Source: Bubalus kerabau
Taxonomy: Eukaryota; Chordata; Mammalia; Artiodactyla; Bovidae
Assembly: GCF_029407905.1 (NCBI RefSeq)
Contig: NC_073627.1
Coordinates: 155,687,697-155,751,696 of the forward strand
Direction: 5' to 3'
DNA: 64,000 nucleotides
Position 1 is the stretch's first letter, and each line of letters opens with the position of its first letter. Made by a program: the position numbers and the translations under genes. The notes beneath the pieces are model-generated. The model was not told the DNA's origin, made no database searches, and saw nothing but the letters and a program-made list of their open reading frames with translations. This document shows positions 21,209 through 32,584 of the stretch, piece after piece.

Positions 21209-22227
21209 CTGAAAAGGGCCAGTTGATGTCTGGGAGCTAGACTAAGGTGCCAACCTTTATCTGAGCTAGGGAGAAAGGCTGCTGAAGGGTCTCCACCCAC
21301 TCCAGGCCTCCAGAAAAGACCCCAGCAGGAGGCAAGGCCCTTGTTCCCTAAAGGTTGTTGAAGCAAACATCTAAGGGGATGGTTGGTCCTCAAGCAACAG
21401 GCAAACATGGATGGCTATATACTGGGGACACACAGAAGGGGTGTCATGGTCACAAGAAGCAGAGAAGTGGGGCATACCCAGGGAGCCCTCACAGTTCCCC
21501 AGGTCAGTCTGGGGACTGTCTGTCAGTCTGTCTGCCCTCCTTGTAGTGTGGACTTCCAGAGACAGAGCACCGCAGAACCTCTGTCACACGTAAGGTCATG
21601 CAGATGGCTCTGATGGATTGAGAAGGTCCAAGGCTCTGTGACGTTGCTTTCTGAGCAGTGCACACTTCCTTAAAAGAATAACACGGACATTCAATAGCAT
21701 TAATTGAGCCTATGGGCAAGCATTTTTTAACATAGTATAGATACAAATGTATGTGTGTAGCTTCATAAATGTGGTTTCTGCTTTGTGGCAGGGAGCTAAG
21801 CAGATTCCCAAGCTTGCTAGTCCTAGATGGCAGGCCAGCTAGAGGACAGAAGCCCACAATCAATTCCACCTGTCTGCAAAGGGAGAAGGGTATGAGCACA
21901 CAACGTGGACCTCAAGGGGAACCCGACAGTCTGTTTTAGGAAGCCATCCAGGGGACACTGGGGCAGGCTCCTCGTTGAGGTTTTCCTTAGGAAAAAGGAA
22001 GGAGTCTGATATCCCTGGTGACCCCAGAGAGCAAACTTCCCTGCTGGCCCATGCCACTGCCTCTGCCCTGTGCCACAAGAGGGGAAGAAAGCTGTACTAG
22101 TCTAGTGGGGGTTCCTTTTGCTAGAGCAACTCAGCCTGTATCCTGATACATGTGGTGAGGACGTTTTTATCAGCAGGGTGGGTGGAGGAAAGAGAAGGGA
22201 CAGAGTAGAGAGGGGAAAATTTTTAAT
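21209..22227. other. Single-copy DNA, no gene seen
   Basis: About 1 kb unassigned. A 131-residue minus-strand frame (21504-21899) has no recognisable domain. Confidence 0.35.
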
Positions 22228-22489
22228 GTTTCTTTAGTTATTTATTTGGCTGTTTTGGGTCTTAGTTGCAACACATGGAATCATCAGAGCAGCATTCACT
22301 ATCTTTCATTGCAGGGCGTGGACTCTCTAGTGGGGCTCAGGCTCTAGAGCATGCAGGCTCAAGAGTTGTGGTGAGTAGGCTTAGTTTCCCTGCATCATGT
22401 AGGGTTTCAGTTCCCCAAACAAGGAATCAAACCCATGTCCCCTGCACTGCAAGGCAAATTCTTAACCACTAGACCACCAGGAAAGTCCT
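22228..22489 (-). mobile_element. CHR-type SINE, antisense
   Basis: Begins with 'tttatttggctgttttgggtctta' (reversed tail) and ends with 'ccactagaccaccaggaaagtcc' (reversed tRNA head). The body has extra tandem-like units. Confidence 0.75.
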
Positions 22490-22514
22490 AAGAGGAAAAA
22501 TTTCAAACAACCTC

Positions 22515-22895
22515 TGTGATATATTGAGTTGTGTTTCCCCAAAATGATCTGTTAAAATTCTAACTCCCAGGACCTGTGAACTGACCTTTGAAAATAGGGT
22601 CTTTGTTATTAATCAAATTAAGATGAGGTCATTAAGGTGGGCCCTAGTCCAACATGACTGGGTCCTTATGCTAAAAGGGGACATTTGGACCAGTGACAAA
22701 CCCCAACACAAGGAGATGCCATGTGAATGTGAAGGAAGAGATTAAGATGATGCATCTACAAACCAAGGATCAGCAAGTTCCTGAGACTGGAACAGTCTCT
22801 CTCACAGCCTGGAAGGAACCAGCCATTGCCACCTTGACCCAGACTTCCAGCCTCCAGAAATGAAACAGTAAATTTCTGCCATTTAAGCTGCCCTG
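22515..22895 (+). mobile_element. MLT1-family LTR
   Basis: 'aattctaactcccagga', 'aatagggtctttgttatta', 'gatgaggtcattaaggtggg' and 'ctccagaaatgaaacagtaaat' are in MLT1 order. It has lost its last bases. Confidence 0.7.
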
Positions 22896-22899
22896 AGTG

Positions 22900-23249
22900 A
22901 AAAAGCTGACACACCCACCAAGCAAAGAAATGCTTCAAGAAGCAGTGTTAAGCCCTCACATTTGTGCAGACGCCCAGGGTCCCCAGAGCACAGTCGGGAG
23001 GCATTGCCTCACACTGTCCCACCCTGCCCACCTCTCGCTCTGCCACTGTGTCCCCAGAAAAGAGTGTGGGGAAATAACATGTCTACACTGGGGACAACCC
23101 ACTTCCAAAAGTCTCCTGTCCAATACTTTTCCCCTTGATTTTTCACCCCTGAAGCATTTTATAGGAAATATAATCCACATGGCATTGAGTCACTGGGCCT
23201 GAGCACAGCACTGAGTTGTTTGCAAGAAATATTTTATGTCTATCATGGG

Positions 23250-23281
<32 letters not shown>

Positions 23282-23577
23282 CAGAAAAAGGGAAGTCATT
23301 TCAGTCCAGAATAAACAAACTTGGCATCACACAGTTTAGATCTATACAAATCCCTTGACAGCCTGCTGCCTTCGTGGCCCTGGGCCAGGCTTCATTTCCA
23401 GACTCTTTTGCGTTGGAAGGAGATGAGATTGCCTTAGACCACCTACCCACAGGATCTCCCCCCGCCACCCTCTGGGCCCTGCTCACTTCCTTCTTCCCAG
23501 CCTTGCTGCTTTGGTGTACACAGCCTGGAGCAGTAGCTTAGGACATGCAACCTGGGCACACACATTTAATTATAGGG
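22900..23577. other. Single-copy DNA with a 28-nt poly(T)
   Basis: The T run at 23254-23281 could be the antisense tail of a retroposed sequence extending to about 23500. I see no AATAAA at the right distance on the minus strand and no gene similarity. Confidence 0.35.
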
Positions 23578-23750
23578 CCCATTCACACAACCATACACGG
23601 TGTTGGGGGCCCCTGATACAATCATACAGGGTGATGGAGGCCCATGATGCAATCATACAGGGTGATGGGGGCTCATCTTACAACCAAACAGGGTGATGGG
23701 GGCCCATGACACAACCACACAGGGTTATGGGGGCCAATCACAAAATATGG
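23578..23750. repeat. 31-bp minisatellite, about 5.5 units
   Basis: Units start at 23578 (32 bp), 23610, 23641, 23672 and 23703, with a partial unit at 23734. The core is 'acaatcatacagggtgatgg', and neighbouring units differ at several positions. Confidence 0.9.
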
Positions 23751-23784
23751 TGAAGAACATGAGCGAGCTGTAGATAATAAGGCT

Positions 23785-23925
23785 GTCACTTGGCCTCTTT
23801 AAACCTGAGTCCACATTTGTGAAGTGAGACTGTTGCACCCCACCCAGCTGTAAAAATTCAGTAGATCAATGTGTGTGTGGGAGTCTTGCCACAATGCCTG
23901 GAATGGAGCAACAACAGACAAGCAA
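23785..23925 (+). mobile_element. MIR fragment
   Basis: 'gtcacttggcctctttaaacctgag', 'tttgtgaagtgaga' and 'cacaatgcctggaatgg' follow MIR order with heavy decay. Confidence 0.45.
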
Positions 23926-25640
23926 GAAACGATCTGCAAGGAGGTGGGGAAGGAAGATGGACACATGGAGGGGAGTGCGGGGGAATATCCAGGCCTTTTC
24001 CTCTGGCTGACACCTACTCCTCCAACTGTCTCCTCCTGAGCCCACATCTCCCAGGGGCAGTCTCTGTGTGGGGGCACTGTGCACCAGACTCTCACAGAGG
24101 CCAGCGGGCTGGATGACTTCAACCCTGGGTGACCTTCACCAGTCCTCAACAAATGCTTCCTGGGAGGGAAGACAGAAACTGTGCTCCTCAGTGACGCCCC
24201 AGAGTATAGCTCCAGCTCCTCTAAGAGAAATGGTGAAGCTCTTCCAAGGGTGATGAAAAGCACAGATATTGCAGGAACATTCAGCTGGAGTCCTTATTGC
24301 AGATCTTCGGAACAGATCCTGGCTGACTCCAGAACCTTATAACTTTTGGAGGTTTCTTGTCATTTTCACTCAAGAGGAGTTTATCTCCTTCAATAAAATG
24401 CTCAGAGGCTTTCTTTCTAGAATAGTGGCTTTCAGACTTCTCTCTGACCCTGGAGAGAGGTGCAACCGACTTGACAGCCCCATGCACGTGGAGAGAAGAG
24501 CCCCACTGAGGTACAGAGGTCTCACATAGCAGACTTCCTCTACTCTGCTCTTCACATGTGAAAAAGCAAAAATATAAACTCTGGTCACACCCACTCGTGT
24601 CTCTCAAGCTATAGTTTAGAAGCCTTGGTCCAGAATCCCTCTAAGGATACAGATTAAGAAAGGAGACCTTTCTGCCATCAGGATGATAGCCTGGACTTTA
24701 TCCCAGACACAGAGCCCTAGCCTGTTCCTTACTGTCTGGGGAAATGAGGATCCCCTTCATTTGGTCCGGAGCACAGTAAGAAATTGGAGATGTTTTCCTC
24801 CAGTGCACAAGTGAGCACCATCCAAAGGAAGAGGGGGACCCTAAGCACATGGCCAGAGCCACCTCACAGGCTTCACCCCACTTAGATCTCAGGCCACTTT
24901 CATTCCCCGCAAACAAGCCATGTCAATCCCAGTTCTGCCTTTCATGATTCAACCCTTCCCTGGAGAACTTTGACATGTGAAAGTGAGCATCACACCCCAC
25001 ACATTTCACTTACAAGCTACAGGGGAATGCCAAGGACTCATTTCCAATGCAGAAATGAAGGCTAAATTTTTCCACAAAAACTAACTGCATCCTCAATTTA
25101 TAGCCAGTGCTTTCCCACAAAAATCTTCCCTGGGGACAATTCAGCAAATGCACGTCAGCTGAATGTTTTCCAGATCTTCTTCTAACATTTAATGCTCTAT
25201 TTCTCCCAAGATTTCCTTAAAAAAATAGTCAAAAAGCAGTGGACATTCTTGTCATAAAACATATACAAGAATTATTTTTTAATTTCAAAAAATATGTTTT
25301 GTTTCTCTGAAAATTCCATTTCATTTGGCAAAGAAGGAAAAATGTTTTTAGCCACAGAATACACACATGTATGTTAAATTTCTCAAATAATTTTCTAATT
25401 GTTTGGTTTACATATTTTCTTTTATAAAACTGACCTACTTTCACAGTTATTAGCATAAAAGAGTTTCAATTCACTAAAGGCTTGTAGACTTTCATTTCAC
25501 TAAGTTTACTGTGGACGTAAAAAAAAAAAAATGAACCCAGAGAATTAAGACATTTGAGATTACCGGAAATCTACTAAAGAGTATACAGACTGAGCCCAAC
25601 TCCTCTGCCCCAGCTGGGGCAAAATAAAGAGTCCTTGAAC
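23926..25640. other. Single-copy DNA, no gene seen
   Basis: About 1.7 kb. It is GC-neutral at left and strongly AT-rich from 25200 to 25530, with a 14-nt A run at 25519-25532. The 154-residue minus-strand frame (23799-24263) overlaps plus-strand frames and is not supported. Confidence 0.4.
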
Positions 25641-25892
25641 GAATCTGCTGTTTCCCACAGCAAGTCCTCTGAAGAGTTGGCACCTACATGGAGAAGATGC
25701 AGACAACGCAGGTGGAGAACTCAGGGAGGTCAGGAGACTGGCAGGTGTGGGTGGACCAAGAGATGCAGTAGCAGCCCTGAGATTCTCACCTCAACCACAG
25801 TGGAACCATTCTCCTTTCAAACACAGCAACTCCCACACAGAGTGGAGTGAAAGGTTATGTAAATTGCAAAGTCCATTGTGTAATGAGGGGAA

Positions 25893-26305
25893 CCAGCCTG
25901 TACAGATGTGAGATTTGGACCATAAAGAAGGCTGAGCACTGAAGAACTGATCCTTTCAAACTGTGGTGCTGGAGAAGACTCTTGAGAGTCCCTTGGACAG
26001 CAAGGAGATCAAATACCAGTCAATCCTAAAGGAAATCAACCAGGAACATTCACTAGAAGGACTGATGCTGAAGCTGAAGCTCCAATACTTTGGCCAAATG
26101 ATGTGAAGAACAGACTCATTGGAAAAGACCCTGGTGCTGGGAAAGACTGAGGGTAGGAGGAAAAGAGGAGAAACAGAAGATGAGATGGTTGGATAGCATC
26201 ACCAACTCAATGGACATGAGTTTGAACAAACTCTGGGAGATAGTGAAGGACAGGGAAGACGGGGGTCACAAAGAGTCGGACATGATTGAGCAACTGAACA
26301 AGAGC
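25893..26305 (+). pseudogene. BovB LINE reverse-transcriptase C-terminal remnant and 3' end
   Basis: This is the tail of a BovB (RTE-clade non-LTR) element. The frame that once encoded the region after the polymerase palm is recognisable: 'agatttggaccataaagaag', then 'ctgtggtgctggagaag', 'caatactttggccaaatgatg' and 'atgagatggttggatagc'. Stops and indels break it, for example the early stop after 'gctgagcac', and a deletion removes the usual 'gcctggcgtgctgc'. It ends 'cggacatgattgagcaactgaac'. The element is dead and 5'-truncated. A 60-residue frame (26180-26362) is a leftover of it. Confidence 0.8.
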
Positions 26306-26640
26306 AGCAGCCTGCCCCTCTCAAGAACAGAGTGCCACATTCAACCCCCATTCATAGTATGAGTTAGGAATTGTCATAACCTACACTGGAAGCAAGTTCT
26401 CATCAATGCTTTTGATTTTAAAAAGACTCCTCAGAAAAAGCCTTGCCTGCAACCTACTGCTGACAGAAGGTCTTTCCCTGTGAGCCTGACAAGATCCACA
26501 TCCCCTGCCCCTGTCCTCCTCATGAAGTCCCCACGAAGCCAGCCATGGCCCCACAGCCTCTTCTCACCCTCTCCGATTCTGTCCTCAACCCAAAAGGGCA
26601 GAGCCCTGGAAGGCTCCTCGTCTGTGTTTGCTGATTTGGT
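26306..26640. other. Single-copy DNA, no gene seen
   Basis: Short unassigned interval between BovB and a BovA2. Confidence 0.35.
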
Positions 26641-26649
26641 GACTGCTCA

Positions 26650-26914
26650 CATGGCAACCCACTCCAGTATTCTTGCCTAGAGAATCCCATGGACAGAAGA
26701 GCCTGGTGGGCTGCTGTCCATGGGGTCGCACAGAGTCGGACACGACTGACGAGACTTAGCATGCATGCATGCATTGGAGAAGGAAATGACAACCCACTCC
26801 AGTATTCTTGCCTGGAGAACCCCAGGGATGGAGAAGCCTGGTGGGCTGCCATCTATGGGGTTACACAGGGTCGGGCATGACTGAAGCGACTTAGCAGCAG
26901 CAGCAGCAGCAGCA
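26650..26914 (+). mobile_element. BovA2 SINE, 5'-truncated
   Basis: Two BovA units joined by a GCATGCATGCATGCATT linker instead of the usual TTCACTTTCA linker, with a (CAG)n tail. Near-duplicated flanks gactgctca (26641-26649) / gactgccca (26915-26923). Confidence 0.85.
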
Positions 26915-27079
26915 GACTGCCCAAGGCACCAGCAAAGGAGGGAGCCTGGTGGGAGCCACAGGGTCATCCATCCTGAGCCCAGAAACAGAGCTGAACCATA
27001 TGACCTGGGATCCACTAACAAGCAGATAATCTCCAGAAAATAAATCAAAAAGGTGAGATAAATAGTAAAAATGGAAAAG

Positions 27080-27500
27080 TATCTTAATGCACAGTAGAAG
27101 AATGGTTGGGTTAATTATGGTACATCAATTTAATGACATAGTAAAAATTGTAGTTGTGGTAGTGATGTTAGTCCCTCATCATGTCTGACTCTTTGTGACC
27201 CCATGGACTATATAGCCTGTGAGGCTCCTCTGTCCATGGAATTCTCCAGACAAGAATACTGGAGTGGGTTGCCATTCCCTTCTCTGGGGGATCTTCCTGA
27301 CCCACTGATCTAACCCGTGTCTCCTGTATTGCAGGAAGATTCTTTACTGTCTAAGCCACCTGGGAAGCCCTATAACAATTATAAGATATCACAATTCAAA
27401 ATAAGCAGGAAGACCACAAACTTGGAATAGTGTGTAGTGTATTGCAAGTAGAAAATAATACAAACGGATACTGTTCTATGATTATAAATTTTATTTTAAT
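27080..27500 (+). mobile_element. Possible L1M fragment around a SINE
   Basis: 'atggttgggttaattatggtacatc' and the 'tgacatagtaaaaattg' that follows resemble L1ME-type 3' sequence. The match is weak and boundaries are guesses. Confidence 0.35.
27150..27371 (-). mobile_element. Bov-tA SINE, antisense
   Basis: Reverse head 'gccacctgggaagcccta' and full body. The tail is 'gtagttgtggtagtgatgtt'. Confidence 0.85.
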
Positions 27501-28129
27501 TTTTCTTTATATTTCAACAAGTGATTGATACATGGTGGGTCAAAATGCAAAAGACTTATAAGGATAGGTGGAATGTGCAGAAAGCTTCCCCTGTTGCCTT
27601 GGCAACTGTTTGTGCCCAAACACCAGGAGCATCCTGCCTGGTTTGTGTGGTATGTACCAATCCACGATGAGAACGAACCACAGAAGAGGTACCAAGTCAC
27701 CAAATGTGGGACACTTCACTTGTTTCCAATGTTTTGCTTTACATACATTGATATCATTTTATATGAGGTTCTCTGTAGAAACTAGAGGGAGAGCTGCATT
27801 CATTATTTTGATAGAGAATACCAATTTCATTTCTCAGATGTTAAACTCCCATCAGCAATATATTAGAATGCCCTATTTCCCCACACCAGTGTTATCCCAT
27901 CTTTATCTCTGAAACTTGAGCATAGTTTAATGTTTAAATACTACCCTGTCACTGAACTTTGTATTTAAGCATAACATACGTGCTGAAGGCTGAACAAAGT
28001 GAATGCATGGCGTCTAAGAGACTTCCTTCTTTCCAGGTACTACCCCCACCCCACCCAGCCCAAGCTGACCCAGTCCTGGGTCATAGGGCAGGCATATGCT
28101 CAGATTTGTAGGTACTGCCAAACAGCTCT
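27501..28129. other. Unassigned, possibly eroded L1
   Basis: 'aaactcccatcagcaatat' near 27843 and 'ccacaccagtgtta' resemble antisense L1, but I cannot set boundaries. No gene seen. Confidence 0.3.
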
Positions 28130-28990
28130 CCCGCCTGGTAGTACCAGTGCATGCTCCCACCAGCAGGGTATGGAGTTCACTTGCTATCCACTCTTGCCAA
28201 CACTTCACAATATTAATTTTATGGCTGTGTGTGGTCACATTACCTTGTGGTTTTTAATGCATTGCCCTGATGATTAATAAAGCTAAGCAGTTTTCATGTG
28301 CTTATCAACATTTGGGTTTCCTATTTGGGAAAGTGCCTTATTTTTTTTTTTTTTACTTTTTTAATCTTTTCCTAGGAGCTTTTTATGTATTTTGGATACA
28401 AGTTTTTTGTCAGATCTACATATTGCAGATACCTTCACCCATTCTGTGGACTTTCTTTTCACTGTATGGTCCACAGACTTCTCCAGGCCAGAATATTGGA
28501 GTGCATAGCCTTCTCCAGGGGATCTTCCCAACCCAGGGACCAAACCCAGGTCTTCTGCATTGCAGGCAGATTCTTTACCAGCTGAGCTACGAGGGAATCC
28601 CAAAAATACTGGAGTGGGTTGCCATTTCCTTTTCCAAGGGATCTTCCCAACCCAGAGATTAAACCCATGTCTCCTGCATTTGCAGGGGGATTCTTTACCA
28701 CAGAATCACCAGGGAAGTCTTTTCACTATTGTAATGTTATCTTTGGAGGAACAGAAATGCTTCATTAAGTCCCCTCTGTGCAACTTTCGTGTCCTGTTTA
28801 AGAAAATGTTTGCCTACCAAAGGTCATAAAAATGTTCTCCTATTTTTGTTTGAAGATTTATTTTTTTATGCCTTTCACATTTAGAACTGCAATTCATTGT
28901 TGAGTACAAAGCCAGTAAAGTCAAGATAAATTTATATATGTATATATTTTTGAATATACATCACTGATAGAGGAAAAACTGTTTTCCTTT
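28130..28990 (-). mobile_element. L1 3' UTR region, antisense, split by dimeric SINE
   Basis: Left of the SINE: 'gctcccaccagcagggtatgg', 'ttgccaacacttcac', 'tttttgtcagatctacatattgcagatacc'. Right of it: 'aagaaaatgtttgcctacc' and 'ttgtttgaagattta'. This is the usual antisense L1 order. Confidence 0.75.
28464..28718 (-). mobile_element. Dimeric Bov-tA composite, antisense
   Basis: Two tRNA-Glu-derived heads in the same orientation, joined near 28601 where one BovA part stops after its 'ccactccagtattttt' motif and the second head begins. A single 9-bp duplication cttttcact (28455-28463 and 28719-28727) flanks the pair, so it inserted as one unit. The 3' end stops early, at the 'ggaccatac' motif. 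Confidence 0.85.
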
Positions 28991-29334
28991 ATACTGTGGT
29001 GTCCATTATGCATAAATCAAGCCACCATCCAAGTCTGTTTGTAGACTCTCTTGTTCTGTTCTGTGGTCTGCCTGTGTCTGTGTAGACAACATTGGGTCTT
29101 AACCCTCTAGCTTTCTCACAGATCTATCTCCACGGTGAGGTGAGGGGTCACAGTTTTGTTCTTCTTCTTCAAGATCATTCTGGCCTGTTGCTGGGCCCTG
29201 TGAATTGCCTACATTTTAGAATCCTTTTGTCAACTTCCACACACAAAAAAAGAAAAAGTGCTTTTTAAAAAAAATTCAGTATAGGGACTTCCCTGGTGGT
29301 CCAGTGGTTCCTTTAATGGCTTGAAAATCCTATT

Positions 29335-29515
29335 TATTTACTTTATTGAGATATACTTTACATACCATACCAGATACCCTTCTATTACAGTGAAAAATTT
29401 CGTGGTTTTAGCATGTTCACAGAGTTGTGCGACCATCACCACTATCAAATTCCAGACCATTTTTATCCCTCCAAAAAGAAACCCTAACCCATTAGTAGTC
29501 ACTCTCCCTTGTCTC
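29335..29515 (+). mobile_element. L1M 3' fragment inside a split CHR SINE
   Basis: 'tactttattgagatatac', 'agagttgtgcgaccatcaccac' and 'aaaaagaaaccctaacccattag' are standard L1M text. It lies between two halves of a younger SINE, so it may be part of a composite insertion. Confidence 0.7.
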
Positions 29516-29638
29516 TGGAGAAGGAAATGGCAACCCACTCCAGTATTCTTGCCTGGAGAATCCTATGGACATAGAAGCCTGGTTGGCTACCACCCATGAG
29601 GTCGCAAAGAGTGGGACACAACTGAGTGACTAGCACTT
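29516..29638 (+). mobile_element. BovA monomer SINE
   Basis: Headless BovA unit from 'ctggagaaggaaatgg' to 'gagtgactagcactt', directly after the L1M piece. Confidence 0.8.
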
Positions 29639-29889
29639 CAGTGGCTAAGACTCCAGGCTCCCAGTGCAGAAGGCCCAGGTTCATTCCCTGGTCAGGGAAC
29701 TAGCTCTCACACGCCACAACTAAGAGTTTGCATGCTGCTGTGACCAAAGTTTCTGTGTGTCACATCTAAAACCCAGGACCGCCAAGTAAGTTAATTAAAT
29801 GAATATTTTTTCAAGTTTGACTTAAGATAAATCAGCATCACATTTAGAAATTAATAAATAAAAATGTCAGTGTAGCTCTAGTCAGTAGT

Positions 29890-30260
29890 TCTTTTATCTA
29901 GAGTGAGGTGGGCTTTCACTTGCTGTGCTTAAATACGATTTGCTTTCCTGGTCTGAGAACTATCTATTGGCATTTTTACTCCTTTTCCTTTGGAGCTATT
30001 GGTCTTTCTGTATTGATTTACAGTTCTTTATAAATGAGGAAAATAATCTCTCTTGTCTACAATTTGAGTTGCAAATATTTTCTCAGTGTTTCTTGCCTTC
30101 TGATTTGCCTTATGTTATGTCTTGCTCTCATAACTTTATTTTTATGTGTCAATCTTTATTTATGGCTCTGAGTTTCATGTCTTTCTTAGAAACATCTTCC
30201 TCACTCCAAGACTATTATTACAGGTATTTTAAAACATGCATTTATACTCAGAAGAGAATA
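29890..30260 (-). mobile_element. Old L1 (L1ME-like) fragment, antisense
   Basis: 'attgatttacagttctttataaatgagg', 'ttatggctctgagtttcatgtctttcttagaaacatcttcctcactcc' order matches antisense L1ME 3' UTR. Much diverged. Confidence 0.5.
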
Positions 30261-32417
30261 GCTCTCATACTAAAAAGATGGAATTCTGTGCATTTTTTCC
30301 CATCACGAGTTTCCTTTAGCATTCTTCTATGCTATCATGTATGGTGATATTATTTTAAAATCAATGTCATGGTCAGATCATGTGTCAGTGCTTCTTAAAT
30401 GTTCTAGAACCACATCTTTGGCTACCATGTGGACCTTCCATGACTTGAATGAAGATAAGTCCCAAGACCCTTCATCTTCCCAGCTTACCCACATATTCGA
30501 GGACCCTTAATGATGGAAAATCATCATGTTTTCTCTTAAATTTGACAAACTAAGAATCTAAGTGTATACCTGCTGACTCATCATACCCCTCCTCCCTCCT
30601 AGTAGGTGCCATCAGCAATTTGTGCTATAACTTTGCAGTGACCCCCAAATCATATAAATGTCAGGCCTGTAAAACCTGGACTCACCCACTTTGTCTATCC
30701 AGGAAGAACCAAGTAATATCTTATATGGATACCAAACTCTCACAATAATCCACAAACATGTCACAGTTTGAAGATGTCCACCAGGTCAGCCCAGAACCAG
30801 AATCATTCCTCAGCATGCAACAAAATCAGGGAAAGAAAGTTTATAGGAAAATGGGGCTAATTCTAGCCTGTATTTAGTCAACCAAGACTTAGGCAATGAG
30901 CTGAGTAACCATCCCCAGGGGGTAAGCTCATGCAGTCTCACTGAAAGCCCTCACTTGTCTCCATGGCCCACCAGCTCTGAGGGCAGGGTGGTAGAGGTGG
31001 GGTGATGGGACAAGGCAGGCCTCCAATCTGGTTAACACAGGTGGGTGGCCTCACCCCCAGGACATAGACAATTAGGCCTGGAGCCTGCACAAGGAGCGAT
31101 TCCATGCTTGCCCACACCTGGCACCTGGGCAGCCACAGCCACCACAGCTGAGGGGACCTCTGGACAGAGCTCCCCTCTGGCCCAGCCAGCCCTGCACAGC
31201 ACAGAGGGACTGTCCTAACATCAAAGCACAGCCTGAGAGTAGTGACATTCTCAGGGTGTTTCCAAGAAAGGCTGGTCGGCCTCATTTTCGGAAATTACAG
31301 AGCCATCCTGGGAGGCACTGACTACAAACAGCTTTGCATTTTCTGTCCCTAATCGCTTACCACACACCTTTTACCACTTCCTGCTCCCTCCAGCATCACA
31401 CTAAGAGCCTCTTTCATTGCAGTGGCGATAAGAAAGAAAGTTAGAAACAGAGCAGAGAGGCAGTCCAGCCGGCTCAGAGGGCGCCCTCCATTTCCAAACT
31501 TCAGACCTAAAAAACCCTGGAGAACCTTTCAGCTGCAGTTCAGAGCATGAAGAAGTCAGCCATCAGAACATGCATGGCTTTAGCCCAAGGCCCAAAGCTA
31601 TGGAACAACAGAAATATACTTAGCATTTCCTAAGAGGCTTATGAAAGAAACGCAAGAATTCTACGCTGATTCTCTTTCAAATGACAAGAAACCCTCACAC
31701 CGTTGGAGACTACCTAAAGTTAGCAAATGTGAAGTCAGTGTAAAATGCAAATGATTATTAATATCACTGCTTATTTTGTCCCCAGTCATTTGCAAGATTG
31801 CTCTCTAAAGTTCACTTTTCTGACAAGGAGCAGCTCTCTGTTTTCTAACCAGAGACATATTCAATGAACTCCATTTTTTTTAAGTTTCCAAGTCCATTTA
31901 ATGTGTAAATGTTACAGAATAATTGTGCTGCATTTTAAATTGTGGTGTAGGAGCCAAAACAGGGATTATTTCTGAAGTTGAGAATATTTGCAAATGACCA
32001 GCAGCCAGGTGAATGTGTGCAGAGAATGATCCAGAGATGGATATTTACAACCTTTATGGATATTTACAACCCCAACACTCCTAAGACTCTGGAGGGTGAC
32101 ATGGGCATACTCAGGACCTCCCTTCCTAAGAAAGAAAGTAGTGAGAAGAAATGTGCATGAGCAAACTTTAGAGAAAAGGGGAATGTCCCAGTGTACAGCT
32201 CTAACTGTAGAAGGAAGACAGGCATCCACAGGCAAAGGAATGAAAGTCTCGGCCCTTCAAGAAGGGTTAGAAAGCACGGTGCCCTAAAGCTGGTTAGGTA
32301 AGAAGGCAACTTGTACTCCAAAGCGCTGTATATGGGGACGCGTAAATCTTGTGGATGAACTAAGATTGTGATTCCAGTCATTTAACCTGAGTGAAGTGAA
32401 GCCAATTGCATCTTTTA
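30261..32417. other. Single-copy DNA, 2.1 kb, no gene seen
   Basis: No SINE or LINE recognised. Around 31740-31765 the octamer atgcaaat (31745-31752) is followed by 'gattattaat', a POU/homeobox-like cluster. A 115-residue minus-strand frame (30938-31285) has no domain I recognise. Confidence 0.35.
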
Positions 32418-32584
32418 AAAAAATATAATTATTTATTTGACTGTTTCAGGTCTTAGTTGCAGCACACAGGATCTTTCTAAGCATGCCAGCTTAGTAGGAT
32501 CTTAGTTTCCTGACCAGGAATCAAACCCATGTCCCCTGCATTGGAAGGCAGATTCTTAACCACTGGACCCCCAGGGAAGTCCTT
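32418..32584 (-). mobile_element. CHR-type SINE, antisense
   Basis: Reversed tail 'attatttatttgactgtttcaggtctta' and reversed head 'ccactggacccccagggaagtcc'. Confidence 0.75.

Larger units (their letters stand above)
29284..29800 (+). mobile_element. CHR-type SINE, split
   Basis: The head 'gggacttccctggtggtccagtgg' stops at about 29308. The body resumes at 29639 with 'cagtggctaagactccagg', the B-box-like 'ggttcattccc', and 'gggaactagctctcacacgcc'. The hexamer cagtgg occurs at both break points (29302-29307, 29639-29644). Confidence 0.7.

Noticed and set aside
23254..23500. Processed pseudogene on the minus strand ending in poly(A)
   Set aside because: The T run is suggestive, but there is no polyadenylation signal at the right distance, no clear flanking duplication and no recognisable protein.
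23578..23750. Regular 31-bp repeats that could be mistaken for a CRISPR array
   Set aside because: Units are directly tandem with no spacers, and the host is a mammal. It is a minisatellite.
25893..26305. Possible active reverse-transcriptase gene
   Set aside because: Only the C-terminal tail remains, with stops and deletions. It is a truncated BovB.
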